This document shows positions 8,181 to 15,922 of a DNA stretch of 22,507 nucleotides, piece after piece. The stretch is from UBA11373 sp046714175. GTDB lineage: Bacteria; Actinomycetota; Acidimicrobiia; Spongiisociales; UBA11373. The translations under genes and the position numbers were made by a program. Every line of letters begins with the position of its first letter. Position 1 is the first letter of the stretch. The DNA lies in contig JBKKBI010000006.1 in NCBI GenBank assembly GCA_046714175.1, positions 1-22,507 of the forward strand, read 5' to 3'. A model generated the notes under the pieces. That model was given only the letters and a program-made list of their open reading frames with translations. It did not search any database and was not told the DNA's origin.

Positions 8181-10193
8181 CTACGCGGCTGCTATCAGCT
8201 CCATGATGGCTGCGGCCAGGGCTCCTTGGCGCAGGTCGTCCTTGTCCAAGTAGACATCGGCACCGGCATCCAGGGCGCGCTTCTGGTCGTCCGAGGTGGC
8301 TGCACCGGACAACATCACGATCGGGGCAACGATGCCCAGTTGCCGGACCCGTGCCGCCAGAGTTGCTCCGTCCATGGTGGGCATGACGTAGTCCATGACG
8401 ATGGCGTCGAACTCCTGGTCGGCCAGCACCGAGAGCGCCTCGGTGGGGCTGGCGGCCATGTCGACTTCGAAGCCGGCCGAGCCGAGGGCTCCGCCGACAA
8501 TCTGCCGGGCCCCGCGCGAGTCGTCGATGACGAGCACGCGGTGCCGGGGGCCACTGACGATCCGTTCCCGCGCCTGAGCGGCAAGGCGGCTCGGATCGAC
8601 CAGCACCACCACGTCGCCACCGCCGAGCATGGCGGCGCCGGTGAGGTGGGGAACGCCCTCCAGGATGGGGCCGAGTTCCCGCGACGCCACCTGGCGGCGC
8701 CCCAGCTCCCGCTCCACGAGAAAACCGGTGGGTCCGAGAGAAGTCGAGACCACCACCACTCGGTTGGTGGCGGCGGTGTCGCGCAGACCGACAGCCTCAG
8801 CGAGCGAGATCACGGGGATCACGCTGTCCTGCCATTTCATCTCGGAAGGTCCCGTCGTCCACTCGACCGAGGCCGCCGGGAGCCGATCGAGGACCGCGAT
8901 CGCCGGGATACCCCAGGTCTGCCCTGCGGAGGCGACGAGCACTGCATCCTGAAGCGCCCGGCTGGTGGGCACGGTGATCGTGACGGAGGTGCCTTCACCG
9001 GGCCGAGAGTCCAGGACGACGGTCCCGTGCAACTCCTCGACGGCGGCAGCCACCGTGGCGAGACCCTGGCCCTCGCCGGTGAGCTCCGATGGCTCCTGGG
9101 TGGAGAACTTGGCGGTGAAGAGGACCGATCGCAGCTTGTCGGGATCGGTGACCGCGGCGGGAGTGAGCAATCCGCGACGGAACGCGGCGTGGCGCACCGC
9201 GGCCCAGTCGACGCCCCGGCCATCGTCTTCAACCACGATTTCGAGGCGCTGATCCCGCACCTCGGCGCGCAGCACCAGGGTCGCAGTCGGCGGCTTGCCG
9301 CTTGCCTGGCGCTCCGCGACGGTCTCGATTCCGTGCTGGACAGCGTTGACCAAGAGGTGGCGCACAGGGTCGGAGAGCCGCTCCAGCACCTGGCGGTCGA
9401 CGGGGAGGTGTGTGCCGACCATCTCGAATCGCACCTCTTTGCCAGCACGGCGAGACACATAGCGCACCAACTGCGGGAACGAGGAGGTGATGTCGGAAAG
9501 CGGTGCTGCGGCCAATTCCACCGCGCGCGCCTGGAGGTCGAGCAGGGCCTTGTCGGCGGCATCCACCCGCGCCGCCAGGGACTCCAGGCCAGTCGTGAGG
9601 TCCTCGGTTTCGCCGCGAGCGGTGGCGAGTGAGCGCACCGCACCTGCGAGCGCCTCCGAGTCGACACGGAGCGAGCAGATCTCATTGATCAGGCGGAACA
9701 GGCTGGCGGCGTTTACCCGGACCGTCTCCCCGAACGCCCAGGAATCGATCGCACCCAGCAAGCCATCCAGGTCACCTTGTGGCCGTGCGGGTCGAGGGTC
9801 CTCCAGAGGTGGCCCCTCCTGCTGCAGGGCGCGTCGCACGGCGCGGATTCCCGCGGCCAGACCCGGGGTCCCGGTGGCGGGGTCGGCGCGCACCGCCGAA
9901 GCGATTTGAGTGGCCAGCAGGGCGAGGGCCGAGATGACCTCCTCATCGGCGACGACCTCGCCGCCCTCCAGTGCCCGCCAGGCGTCCTCGAGTGCCTTAC
10001 CAGCGTCGGAGATCGCCGTAAATCCCATCATGCGGGCGGTGCCCTTGACGGTGTGTCCCTCGCGGATCATGGTCCGCAGCTGCTCCGCGTCGAGTGAGCC
10101 CGCGGCCAAAGCCTCCGCCCCGGCCAGCAGCCGGGCAGTGCGCTCCTGCACTTCGCCCGCGAAGAGGAGCTGCAAATCGACGTCGTAGGTCAT
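8181..10193 (-). CDS. CheA-like hybrid histidine kinase (HPt - ATPase - CheW-like - receiver)
   Basis: A 670-residue soluble protein. An N-terminal HPt domain holds the phosphorylatable His47 in HTVKGTARMMG. After a linker and dimerisation-like helices comes a CheA-type ATPase: LVNAVQHGIE (Asn283), VEDDGRGVD (Asp323, Asp324) and GEGQGLATV (373-381). A CheW-like domain follows (about 408-545, VPTSRALQDAVLVA onward). A receiver completes it (551-670), with Asp557/Asp558, phosphoacceptor Asp601 in VMDYVMP and Lys651. No membrane segment is present, so it must take its signal from a receptor or adaptor. No cheW, cheB, cheR or receptor gene lies nearby. The layout resembles FrzE and the ChpA/PixL kinases of pilus systems. 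Start ATG with GGGACGGG just upstream. What it controls is unknown. Confidence 0.9.
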   Translation of the reverse strand: MTYDVDLQLLFAGEVQERTARLLAGAEALAAGSLDAEQLRTMIREGHTVKGTARMMGFTAISDAGKALEDAWRALEGGEVVADEEVISALALLATQIASAVRADPATGTPGLAAGIRAVRRALQQEGPPLEDPRPARPQGDLDGLLGAIDSWAFGETVRVNAASLFRLINEICSLRVDSEALAGAVRSLATARGETEDLTTGLESLAARVDAADKALLDLQARAVELAAAPLSDITSSFPQLVRYVSRRAGKEVRFEMVGTHLPVDRQVLERLSDPVRHLLVNAVQHGIETVAERQASGKPPTATLVLRAEVRDQRLEIVVEDDGRGVDWAAVRHAAFRRGLLTPAAVTDPDKLRSVLFTAKFSTQEPSELTGEGQGLATVAAAVEELHGTVVLDSRPGEGTSVTITVPTSRALQDAVLVASAGQTWGIPAIAVLDRLPAASVEWTTGPSEMKWQDSVIPVISLAEAVGLRDTAATNRVVVVSTSLGPTGFLVERELGRRQVASRELGPILEGVPHLTGAAMLGGGDVVVLVDPSRLAAQARERIVSGPRHRVLVIDDSRGARQIVGGALGSAGFEVDMAASPTEALSVLADQEFDAIVMDYVMPTMDGATLAARVRQLGIVAPIVMLSGAATSDDQKRALDAGADVYLDKDDLRQGALAAAIMELIAAA

Positions 10194-10199
10194 CCCGTC

Positions 10200-10218
10200 C
10201 CAATCATTGGTTGGTATA
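10200..10218 (-). promoter_or_regulatory. Promoter and 11-bp palindrome in front of the CheA-like gene
   Basis: The perfect palindrome CCAATCATTGG (10200-10210) lies between a possible -10 box (TATACC on the minus strand, 10213-10218) and the start codon at 10193. It would overlap the transcription start, the place of a classical operator. The regulator is not known, and the palindrome is short enough to be chance. Confidence 0.35.
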
Positions 10219-10264
10219 TCGGTGCTTCCGCAGCTGCCCTTGAGGAGGGGACTAGATAGATGCG

Positions 10265-10306
10265 GCCACCGCTACCCGCTTCCCGTAAAGCCTTGCCCGT
10301 TGCCCA
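10265..10306. repeat. Heptad array behind guaA (CTACCCG/TTGCCCG type)
   Basis: Six 7-nt units: GCCACCG, CTACCCG, CTTCCCG, TAAAGCC, TTGCCCG and TTGCCCA. They lie in the 145-nt spacer between guaA and the CheA-like gene. An imperfect inverted repeat (CCAAG at 10318 with CTTGG at 10332) lies between array and guaA stop and might act as a weak terminator. Confidence 0.7.
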
Positions 10307-10338
10307 TGCGGGCCCTGCCAAGTGCCGGCCGCTTGGGG

Positions 10339-11871
10339 CTATTCCCACTCGATGGTGGCGGGCGGTTTGGACGACACGTCATAGGCGACCCGGTTGATTC
10401 CGGGGACCTCGTTGATCACCCGGGACGAAATCCGCTCCAGCACCTCGTAGGGCAGCCGGGCCCAATCGGCGGTCATGGCGTCTTCCGAGGTGACGGCGCG
10501 GACCACAAGGGGATATGCATAAGTGCGCTCGTCACCCTGCACCCCCACCGTGCGGATAGCGGGGAGCACGCCGAACGCCTGCCAGATCTCGCGGTACAAG
10601 CCGGCCCGCCGGATCTCCTCCAGAATGATGGCGTCGGCCCGGCGCAAGATGTCAAGCCGCTCCGCGGTCACCTCCCCGATGATGCGCACGGCCAGGCCCG
10701 GACCGGGGAACGGCTGGCGCCACACGATCTCCTCGGGCAGACCCAGCTCCTCGCCGATGGCGCGCACCTCATCCTTGAACAGGTCGCGCAGCGGTTCGAT
10801 CAGCTCAAAGTCCATGTCCTCGGGCAACCCGCCCACGTTGTGGTGGCTCTTGATGCGGGCGGCATCGCGGGTCCCCGACTCGATGACGTCGGGATAGAGG
10901 GTCCCCTGCACGAGAAAGCGTGCGTCCTCGACGCCGGCGGCGACGTCCTCGAACACACGGATGAACGTCTCGCCGATGATCATGCGCTTGCGCTCCGGAT
11001 CGGTGATGCCATTCAGAGCGCTGAGAAAGCGGTCGGCGGCATCGACATGGATCAGGTCGACGGCCATGCTGGAGCGGAAGGCCTCCACCACCTGGGGCGC
11101 CTCACCCTGACGCAACAATCCGTGATCGACGAACACACACGTGAGCCGATCCCCTATCGCCCGATGCACCAGCGCTGCCGCCACCGCCGAGTCGACGCCT
11201 CCGCTGAGCCCGCAGATCACCCGTCCCTCCGGGGCCTGCTCCCGCACCCGTGCCACCGCCCGCTCGATGATCCCGACGTGGGTCCATGTCGGCCGCACCC
11301 GACACACCTCGTGGAGAAATCGGCGCAGGATCTCCTGCCCACGCGGAGTGTGTCCCACCTCGGGATGGAACTGGACTCCGCAAAAGCCGCGGTCGGAGTC
11401 CTCCATGGCCGCCACCGGTGAGGCTGCGGTAGTGGCCGTGACCCGAAAGCCGGGCGGGGCCTTGAGTACCGCATCGCGATGGCTCATCCACACCGGCTGA
11501 CGGTCGGGAAGTTCGGCGAAGAGAACGGAATCCCCGGTGGTCTCCAGTTCGGTGCGGCCGAACTCTGCCATCTCGGTGCGCACCACCTCGCCGCCGAGGG
11601 CATGGGCCAGCACCTGGTGGCCGTAGCAAATTCCGAGCACGGGGATCCCGAGGTCCAAGATGGCGGGGTCGAGGTCATAGGCATCGTCGGCGTACACCGA
11701 CGCCGGTCCGCCGGAAAGGATGATCCCGGCCGGGTCCCGCGCCGCCACTTCCGCCGCGGTGATGTCGCGGGGCACGATCTCCGAGTAGACGTGGGCCTCT
11801 CGCACCCGGCGGGCGATCAACTGGGCGTATTGGGCACCGAAGTCGACGACGAGGATCGGGGCGTCGGCCAT
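10339..11871 (-). CDS. guaA: GMP synthase (glutamine-hydrolysing)
   Basis: Converts XMP to GMP using glutamine and ATP. The protein has 510 residues in two parts. The class I glutamine amidotransferase half has the catalytic Cys82 in GICYGHQ and the His169/Glu171 pair in QFHPEVGHT. The ATP-pyrophosphatase half has the PP-loop GLSGGVDSAV (221-230). The C-terminal dimerisation domain ends SSKPPATIEWE, the family signature. The start ATG shares one base with the guaB3 stop (TGATG), so translation is coupled. The open frame extends far upstream inside guaB3, but that extension is out-of-frame shadow of the neighbour. Identity is secure. Confidence 0.97.
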   Translation of the reverse strand: MADAPILVVDFGAQYAQLIARRVREAHVYSEIVPRDITAAEVAARDPAGIILSGGPASVYADDAYDLDPAILDLGIPVLGICYGHQVLAHALGGEVVRTEMAEFGRTELETTGDSVLFAELPDRQPVWMSHRDAVLKAPPGFRVTATTAASPVAAMEDSDRGFCGVQFHPEVGHTPRGQEILRRFLHEVCRVRPTWTHVGIIERAVARVREQAPEGRVICGLSGGVDSAVAAALVHRAIGDRLTCVFVDHGLLRQGEAPQVVEAFRSSMAVDLIHVDAADRFLSALNGITDPERKRMIIGETFIRVFEDVAAGVEDARFLVQGTLYPDVIESGTRDAARIKSHHNVGGLPEDMDFELIEPLRDLFKDEVRAIGEELGLPEEIVWRQPFPGPGLAVRIIGEVTAERLDILRRADAIILEEIRRAGLYREIWQAFGVLPAIRTVGVQGDERTYAYPLVVRAVTSEDAMTADWARLPYEVLERISSRVINEVPGINRVAYDVSSKPPATIEWE

Positions 11872-13028
11872 CAGCCCATGCCGACGCGCTGTTCCCGTTG
11901 CAGCGCCTTGCCCTCGGTACGCAATGAAGGAGCCACCATGACCTCGGCCTTCTGGAACTCCTTGAGGTCGGCGTAGCCGGTGGTCGCCATCGACACCCGC
12001 AGGGCGCCGAAAAGGTTGCGTCGCCCGTCGTTCTCGTGTGCCGGACCCACCAGGATCTCCTCGAGGCTTCCTAGCGACCCGACCTCCACCCGCGCCCCGC
12101 GGGGCAGGGTGGGGTGGAAGGTGGCCATTCCCCAGTGGAACCCCCTGCCCGGCGCCTCGGTGGCGGCGGCGATCGGGGACCCCAACATGACGGCGTCGGC
12201 GCCGCAGGCGATCGCCTTGGCGATGTCGCCCCCGGTGCGCATCCCACCATCGGCGATGACGTGCACGTACCGCCCGGCCTCGTCCAGGTAGCGGATGCGG
12301 GCGCCGGCGGCATCCGCGATCGCGGTCGCCTGCGGCACTCCGACACCCAGAACCCCACGGGTGGTGCAGGCCGTTCCCGGCCCAACACCGACCAGCACTC
12401 CGACGGCACCGGTCCGCATCAGGTGGAGCGCGGTCGCGAACGACGCGCACCCGCCCAGGATCACCGGCAGGTCGAAGCCGGCGACGAAACGCTTCAGATC
12501 CAGAGGCTCGGTCCGGGTAGAGACGTGCTCCGCAGATACCACAGTGCCCTGGATCACCAGGATGTCCAGCCCCGCCTTTACGGTCGCCGCGGCGTACTCA
12601 GGCACCCGTTGCGGAGTGAGGCTGGCGGCAGTAGTGATGCCGGCGGACTTCATTTCCTTGATGCGCTGGCCCACCAGGTCGGGTTTGATCGGCTCCAGGT
12701 AGATCTCCTGCATCCGCCGGGTGGCCTTTTCTGCGGGGAGGTCGGCGATCTCATCGAAGGCGGCAGTCGGGTCCTCGTACCGAGTCCACAGTCCTTCGAG
12801 GTTGAGGACACCCAGACCGCCGAGGCGGCCGATGGCAACCGCCATGTCGGGGCTGACCGCCGAGTCCATGCCCGACACCATCAGGGGCAGGGCGAACTCG
12901 TAGGCGTCGATCTGCCATGAGATATCGACATCATCGGGGTCCCGGGTACGGCGGCTGGGGACGATGGCGATGTCGTCGAGCCCGTAGGCCCGCCGGGCGG
13001 TCTTGCCCTTGCCGATCTCGATGTCCAT
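11871..13028 (-). CDS. guaB3: GuaB3 family IMP dehydrogenase
   Basis: A 385-residue IMP dehydrogenase/GMP reductase family TIM barrel without the CBS (Bateman) module of ordinary GuaB. The active-site loop GVGPGTACTTRGVLGVG places the catalytic cysteine at Cys221. IADGGMRTGGDIAKA and ADAVMLGSP form the phosphate-binding part, and FHWGMA and PRGARVEVG precede the C-terminal tail. GuaB3 paralogs are typical of actinobacteria and cyanobacteria; IMP oxidation to XMP has been shown for some members, but not all are characterised. Coupling to guaA supports a role in GMP synthesis. ATG start with TACCCT 6 nt upstream, a leaderless promoter. A canonical guaB is not in this window. Confidence 0.93.
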   Translation of the reverse strand: MDIEIGKGKTARRAYGLDDIAIVPSRRTRDPDDVDISWQIDAYEFALPLMVSGMDSAVSPDMAVAIGRLGGLGVLNLEGLWTRYEDPTAAFDEIADLPAEKATRRMQEIYLEPIKPDLVGQRIKEMKSAGITTAASLTPQRVPEYAAATVKAGLDILVIQGTVVSAEHVSTRTEPLDLKRFVAGFDLPVILGGCASFATALHLMRTGAVGVLVGVGPGTACTTRGVLGVGVPQATAIADAAGARIRYLDEAGRYVHVIADGGMRTGGDIAKAIACGADAVMLGSPIAAATEAPGRGFHWGMATFHPTLPRGARVEVGSLGSLEEILVGPAHENDGRRNLFGALRVSMATTGYADLKEFQKAEVMVAPSLRTEGKALQREQRVGMG

Positions 13029-13034
13029 GGGGCC

Positions 13035-13040
13035 AGGGTA
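13035..13040 (-). promoter_or_regulatory. Leaderless promoter of guaB3-guaA (TACCCT)
   Basis: TACCCT on the minus strand ends 6 nt before the guaB3 ATG. The heptad array starts on the next base (13041), so the -35 region consists entirely of repeat. Confidence 0.6.
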
Positions 13041-13097
13041 GAGGGGCGGGGCAAGAAGGGCGAGGGAAGAAGGGGCGAGGGGCGAGGGGCGAGGGGC
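13041..13097. repeat. GAGGGGC heptad array between guaB3 and the lipoprotein operon
   Basis: Eight units, all but one exactly 7 nt long: GAGGGGC at 13041, then GGGGCAA, GAAGGGC, GAGGGAA, one 8-nt unit, and GAGGGGC three times in a row (13077-13097). The plus strand carries many runs of three or four G with short loops and could form a G-quadruplex. Confidence 0.88.
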
Positions 13098-13156
13098 GTT
13101 CAGTTGGCTTTCAGGGTGGGCCAGGCAGGATGGCGCCGAGCGCTATCGGCTTTCAG
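13098..13156 (+). promoter_or_regulatory. Possible response-regulator binding repeats upstream of the lipoprotein operon
   Basis: GTTCAG (13098-13103) and TTTCAG (13109-13114) form a direct repeat with an 11-bp period, the spacing used by OmpR-family regulators. A further TTTCAG at 13151-13156 lies inside the 9-mer GGCTTTCAG, which also occurs at 13106-13114, exactly 42 bp away (four helical turns). The operon encodes an OmpR-type regulator, so autoregulation is plausible. No strong -10 box is visible; CAGGAT at 13126-13131 is a weak candidate. Confidence 0.35.
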
Positions 13157-13172
13157 CCACAGGAGACTGGAA

Positions 13173-13895
13173 ATGCGGCACAACAGACAGGTCCCAATCT
13201 TCATCGCCACTGTCCTGCTCATTACCGCTTGCGGCGGGTCGGCCGCGCCTGTCATCGACCCCGGCGATGGCGGCAACTACACGTTCGAGTTGACCCCGGC
13301 GGACTTCGTCACCGGGATCGACAACCCTTACCTACCCCTCACCGTCGGCTCCCGCTGGGTGTTCGAGGGGGGTGGGGAGCGGACCGAGATCGAGGTGCTG
13401 GCCGAGACCCGGGTCGTCATGGGGATCACCGCCACGGTGGTGCGTGACACCGTGACCGAGAATGGCGAGCTCATCGAAGACACCCACGACTGGTTTGCCC
13501 AGGACGTCGCTGGCAACGTCTGGTACCTGGGCGAGGAGTCGACCGAGTACTCCGACGGGGAGCCGGTTTCGACCGCGGGCTCGTGGGAGGCCGGAGTGGA
13601 CGGAGCACTGCCCGGCATCGTGATGCTGGCCGACCCCACGGCAGGGACGGCCTACCGCCAGGAGTACTACCTGGGAGAGGCAGAGGACATGGCCCGGGTC
13701 GATCGCCTCGGTCAGACCGTGGCGGTTCCCTTTGGAAGCTACGACGAGGTGACCGTGATCACCGAGTGGACCCCGCTCTCACCGGATACCGTTGAGGAGA
13801 AGTACTACGCACCGGGGATCGGAATGATCAAGGAGGCGGCGGTCCGGGGCGGCTCGGGCGGCGCCGAACTAATCGAATACACGCCGGGGGGTTAG
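13173..13895 (+). CDS. Putative secreted lipoprotein of unknown function
   Basis: A 240-residue protein with a short signal peptide ending in the lipobox LITAC (Cys20), so it should be lipid-anchored outside the membrane. The ATG at 13173 has AGGAGA 6 nt upstream; an upstream in-frame ATG would spoil the signal peptide. The mature part is acidic, with the motifs GIDNPYLPLTVGSRWVFEG, VVRDTVTENGELIEDT, DWFAQDVAGNVWYLGE and AYRQEYYLGEAEDM. I recall this as an uncharacterised family recurrent in environmental actinobacteria and others. Its stop codon is followed directly by the ATG of the response regulator. It may be an output or an accessory sensor of that system. Confidence 0.85.
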   Translation: MRHNRQVPIFIATVLLITACGGSAAPVIDPGDGGNYTFELTPADFVTGIDNPYLPLTVGSRWVFEGGGERTEIEVLAETRVVMGITATVVRDTVTENGELIEDTHDWFAQDVAGNVWYLGEESTEYSDGEPVSTAGSWEAGVDGALPGIVMLADPTAGTAYRQEYYLGEAEDMARVDRLGQTVAVPFGSYDEVTVITEWTPLSPDTVEEKYYAPGIGMIKEAAVRGGSGGAELIEYTPGG

Positions 13896-14567
13896 ATGCG
13901 ACTGTTGTTGGTGGAGGACGAGGCGGCACCGGCGGCGTACCTCAAGCGCGGGTTGGAGCGCGAGGGTTACGCCGTCGATCTTGCCGGCGATGGCGAAGAA
14001 GGTCTGTGGCTCGCCACCGAGCAGGACTACGACGCCATAGTCCTCGACGTGATGCTCCCCCGCCTCGATGGCATCACGGTGTGCTCCCGGCTCCGGTCTG
14101 CGGGGCGGCGCACCCCGATCCTGATGCTTACGGCGCGCGACGGCGCCGACGACGTTGCGACCGCACTCGACACCGGCGCCGATGACTACCTGGTCAAGCC
14201 ATTCGCCTTCGTGGTGCTGCTGGCGCGGCTGCGCGCCCTAGTGCGGCGCGGTCCCGCCGGGCTGTTGCCGGCCATGGAGCACGCCGGCCTGCGCCTCGAC
14301 CCGGCACGCCGCCGCATAACCGTGGGCGGCGACGAGATGGCGGTCACCGCCACCGAGTTCTGCATGTTGTCCCAGCTGCTGCGCTCCCCGGGTGTGGTGG
14401 TGAGCAAGCAGGAATTCCTCGGGGCGTGCTGGGACTGGGCCTTCGATGGCGATCCCAACATCGTCGAGGTCTACGTCGGCCGGCTGCGGCGCAAGCTGGC
14501 GGCCGCCGGAGCGGGTGCAACCATCGAAACGGTGCGGGGCTTTGGCTATCGGCTCGGCGATGAGTAG
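13896..14567 (+). CDS. OmpR/PhoB-family response regulator
   Basis: A 223-residue DNA-binding regulator. The receiver domain has the acidic pair Glu8/Asp9, phosphoacceptor Asp51 in VLDVMLP, Thr79 in MLTARD and Lys101 in LVKPF. The C-terminal half is a winged helix: VTATEFCMLSQLL, the recognition-helix region NIVEVYVGRLRRKL, and the terminal wing VRGFGYRL. The start directly follows the lipoprotein stop with a G-rich site before it. The end overlaps the histidine kinase by 8 nt. The partner kinase is therefore certain from context. Target genes are unknown, though repeats before the operon may be binding sites. Confidence 0.95.
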   Translation: MRLLLVEDEAAPAAYLKRGLEREGYAVDLAGDGEEGLWLATEQDYDAIVLDVMLPRLDGITVCSRLRSAGRRTPILMLTARDGADDVATALDTGADDYLVKPFAFVVLLARLRALVRRGPAGLLPAMEHAGLRLDPARRRITVGGDEMAVTATEFCMLSQLLRSPGVVVSKQEFLGACWDWAFDGDPNIVEVYVGRLRRKLAAAGAGATIETVRGFGYRLGDE

Positions 14568-15915
14568 GCGCTCCCCCGGGGTGCGCGCCCGCACCACGAT
14601 CGTGGCCACGGGAGTGGTGGCGGCGGCCCTCGCCGTGGCCCTGGTGGCCATCGGACTTGTCACCAGATCCCGCCTTATCACCGCCATCACCGATGCTGCG
14701 GTGTCGCGGGCCGAGGCGTTGACGGAACTGGTCGAGGCCGGCACGGGACTGGAGACGCTCCCCGGACGGAACCCGGAGCTGGTCGCCCAGGTGATCTCGA
14801 CCGAAGGGATGGTGCTCGCCGCCGACCCCGCCGCAGCCGGGCTGGCGCCGTTCACCACCACCTACCCAGGCCCCGGCGAGAGCGTCGTGTTCCGCACTGC
14901 AGCACCACCGGGATTGATCGACGACGAGGGGGCTCCCGAAACCGGCCCGTGGGTGGCAGTCGTGCGCGGCGCCAGCGGTGGCGAGACCGTCGTGGTGGCG
15001 GCGCCGCTCGACGATGCCACCGAGGTGTTCGGTGCTGCCCTCGGCGTCGTCGCTCTAGGCATGGCAGGCACAATCGCCGCGGTGGCCGCCGCCACTTGGC
15101 TCCTCACCGGTCGGGCGCTACGGCCGGTCGATCGGATGCGGTCCGAGGCAGCCCAGATCTCCGCCGGTGACCTGCCCCGCAGGCTCGAGGTGCCCGGAAC
15201 CGGGGACGAGGTCGCCCGACTGGCGACGACCCTCAACGAGATGCTCTCCCGCCTCGACGAGGCGGCGACGTCGCGGCGCCGCTTCGTGGCCGATGCGTCT
15301 CACGAGCTGCGCAGCCCGGTGTCGGCGATGCGCGCCATGCTCGACGTCACCGGACCAGAGCCACCCGACCCGGAGTTGCGCGCCGCCCTCGAAGCCGAGG
15401 TGTCCCGGATGGAGCGACTGGTCGCCGATCTGCTCGCCCTGGCGCGCAGCGATGCTGCCCCCTCCCCGCGAGCCGTGGAGGTCGACATCGACCAGATGCT
15501 CCGGGAGGAAGCGGCGGCGATGCGTCACCGCTCGCCGCTTCCAGTGGAGACTGCGGAGGTCCATGCCGCCCGGGCCCTGGCCGATCCGGACGCGGTGACC
15601 CGAATCGTGCGCAACCTCGCCGACAATGCCCTCGCCCACGCCCGCACCCGGGTGTGGCTCACCTCGCGGGTGGAGCCGGGCACGGTGATCTTCGGAGTCG
15701 ACGACGACGGACCCGGCATCCCGTTGCCGGATCGGGAGCGAGTGTTCGAGCGCCTGGTGCGCCTCGATGGCGCCCGCGACCGGGCTACCGGTGGGAGCGG
15801 ATTGGGGCTGAGCGTGGTCCGGGAGCTGGCCCGCGCCGCGGGTGGCGACGCGCGGTTCGTCGAACCCCGGCACGGCGGTGCCAGCGCGGAGGTGACCCTG
15901 CCCGCAGTCGAATGA
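14560..15915 (+). CDS. Membrane sensor histidine kinase
   Basis: A 451-residue HK of the common HAMP type, partner of the upstream regulator. Transmembrane helix 1 lies at about residues 12-34, an extracytoplasmic sensor of about 115 residues follows, and helix 2 at about 155-183. The HAMP segment covers about 184-235. The H-box FVADASHELRSPVS holds His248. The ATPase part has NLADNALAHA (Asn356), VDDDGPGIP (380-388) and GGSGLGLSVVREL (411-423). The ATG at 14560 lies inside the regulator's last codons (sequence ATGAGTAG), giving translational coupling. The longer open frame upstream is only a shadow of the regulator gene. The sensed signal is unknown. Confidence 0.95.
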   Translation: MSRRSPGVRARTTIVATGVVAAALAVALVAIGLVTRSRLITAITDAAVSRAEALTELVEAGTGLETLPGRNPELVAQVISTEGMVLAADPAAAGLAPFTTTYPGPGESVVFRTAAPPGLIDDEGAPETGPWVAVVRGASGGETVVVAAPLDDATEVFGAALGVVALGMAGTIAAVAAATWLLTGRALRPVDRMRSEAAQISAGDLPRRLEVPGTGDEVARLATTLNEMLSRLDEAATSRRRFVADASHELRSPVSAMRAMLDVTGPEPPDPELRAALEAEVSRMERLVADLLALARSDAAPSPRAVEVDIDQMLREEAAAMRHRSPLPVETAEVHAARALADPDAVTRIVRNLADNALAHARTRVWLTSRVEPGTVIFGVDDDGPGIPLPDRERVFERLVRLDGARDRATGGSGLGLSVVRELARAAGGDARFVEPRHGGASAEVTLPAVE

Positions 15916-15922
15916 AGGGTCG

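Noticed and set aside
10318..10336. Intrinsic terminator of guaA
   Set aside because: The inverted repeat is imperfect (5-bp outer arms) and lacks a T run, so I mention it only as weak within the array entry.
11872..12450. N-terminal extension of guaA giving a 703-residue protein
   Set aside because: The extension is an out-of-frame reading of guaB3; guaA starts at 11871 with the conserved glutamine amidotransferase domain and the TGATG overlap.
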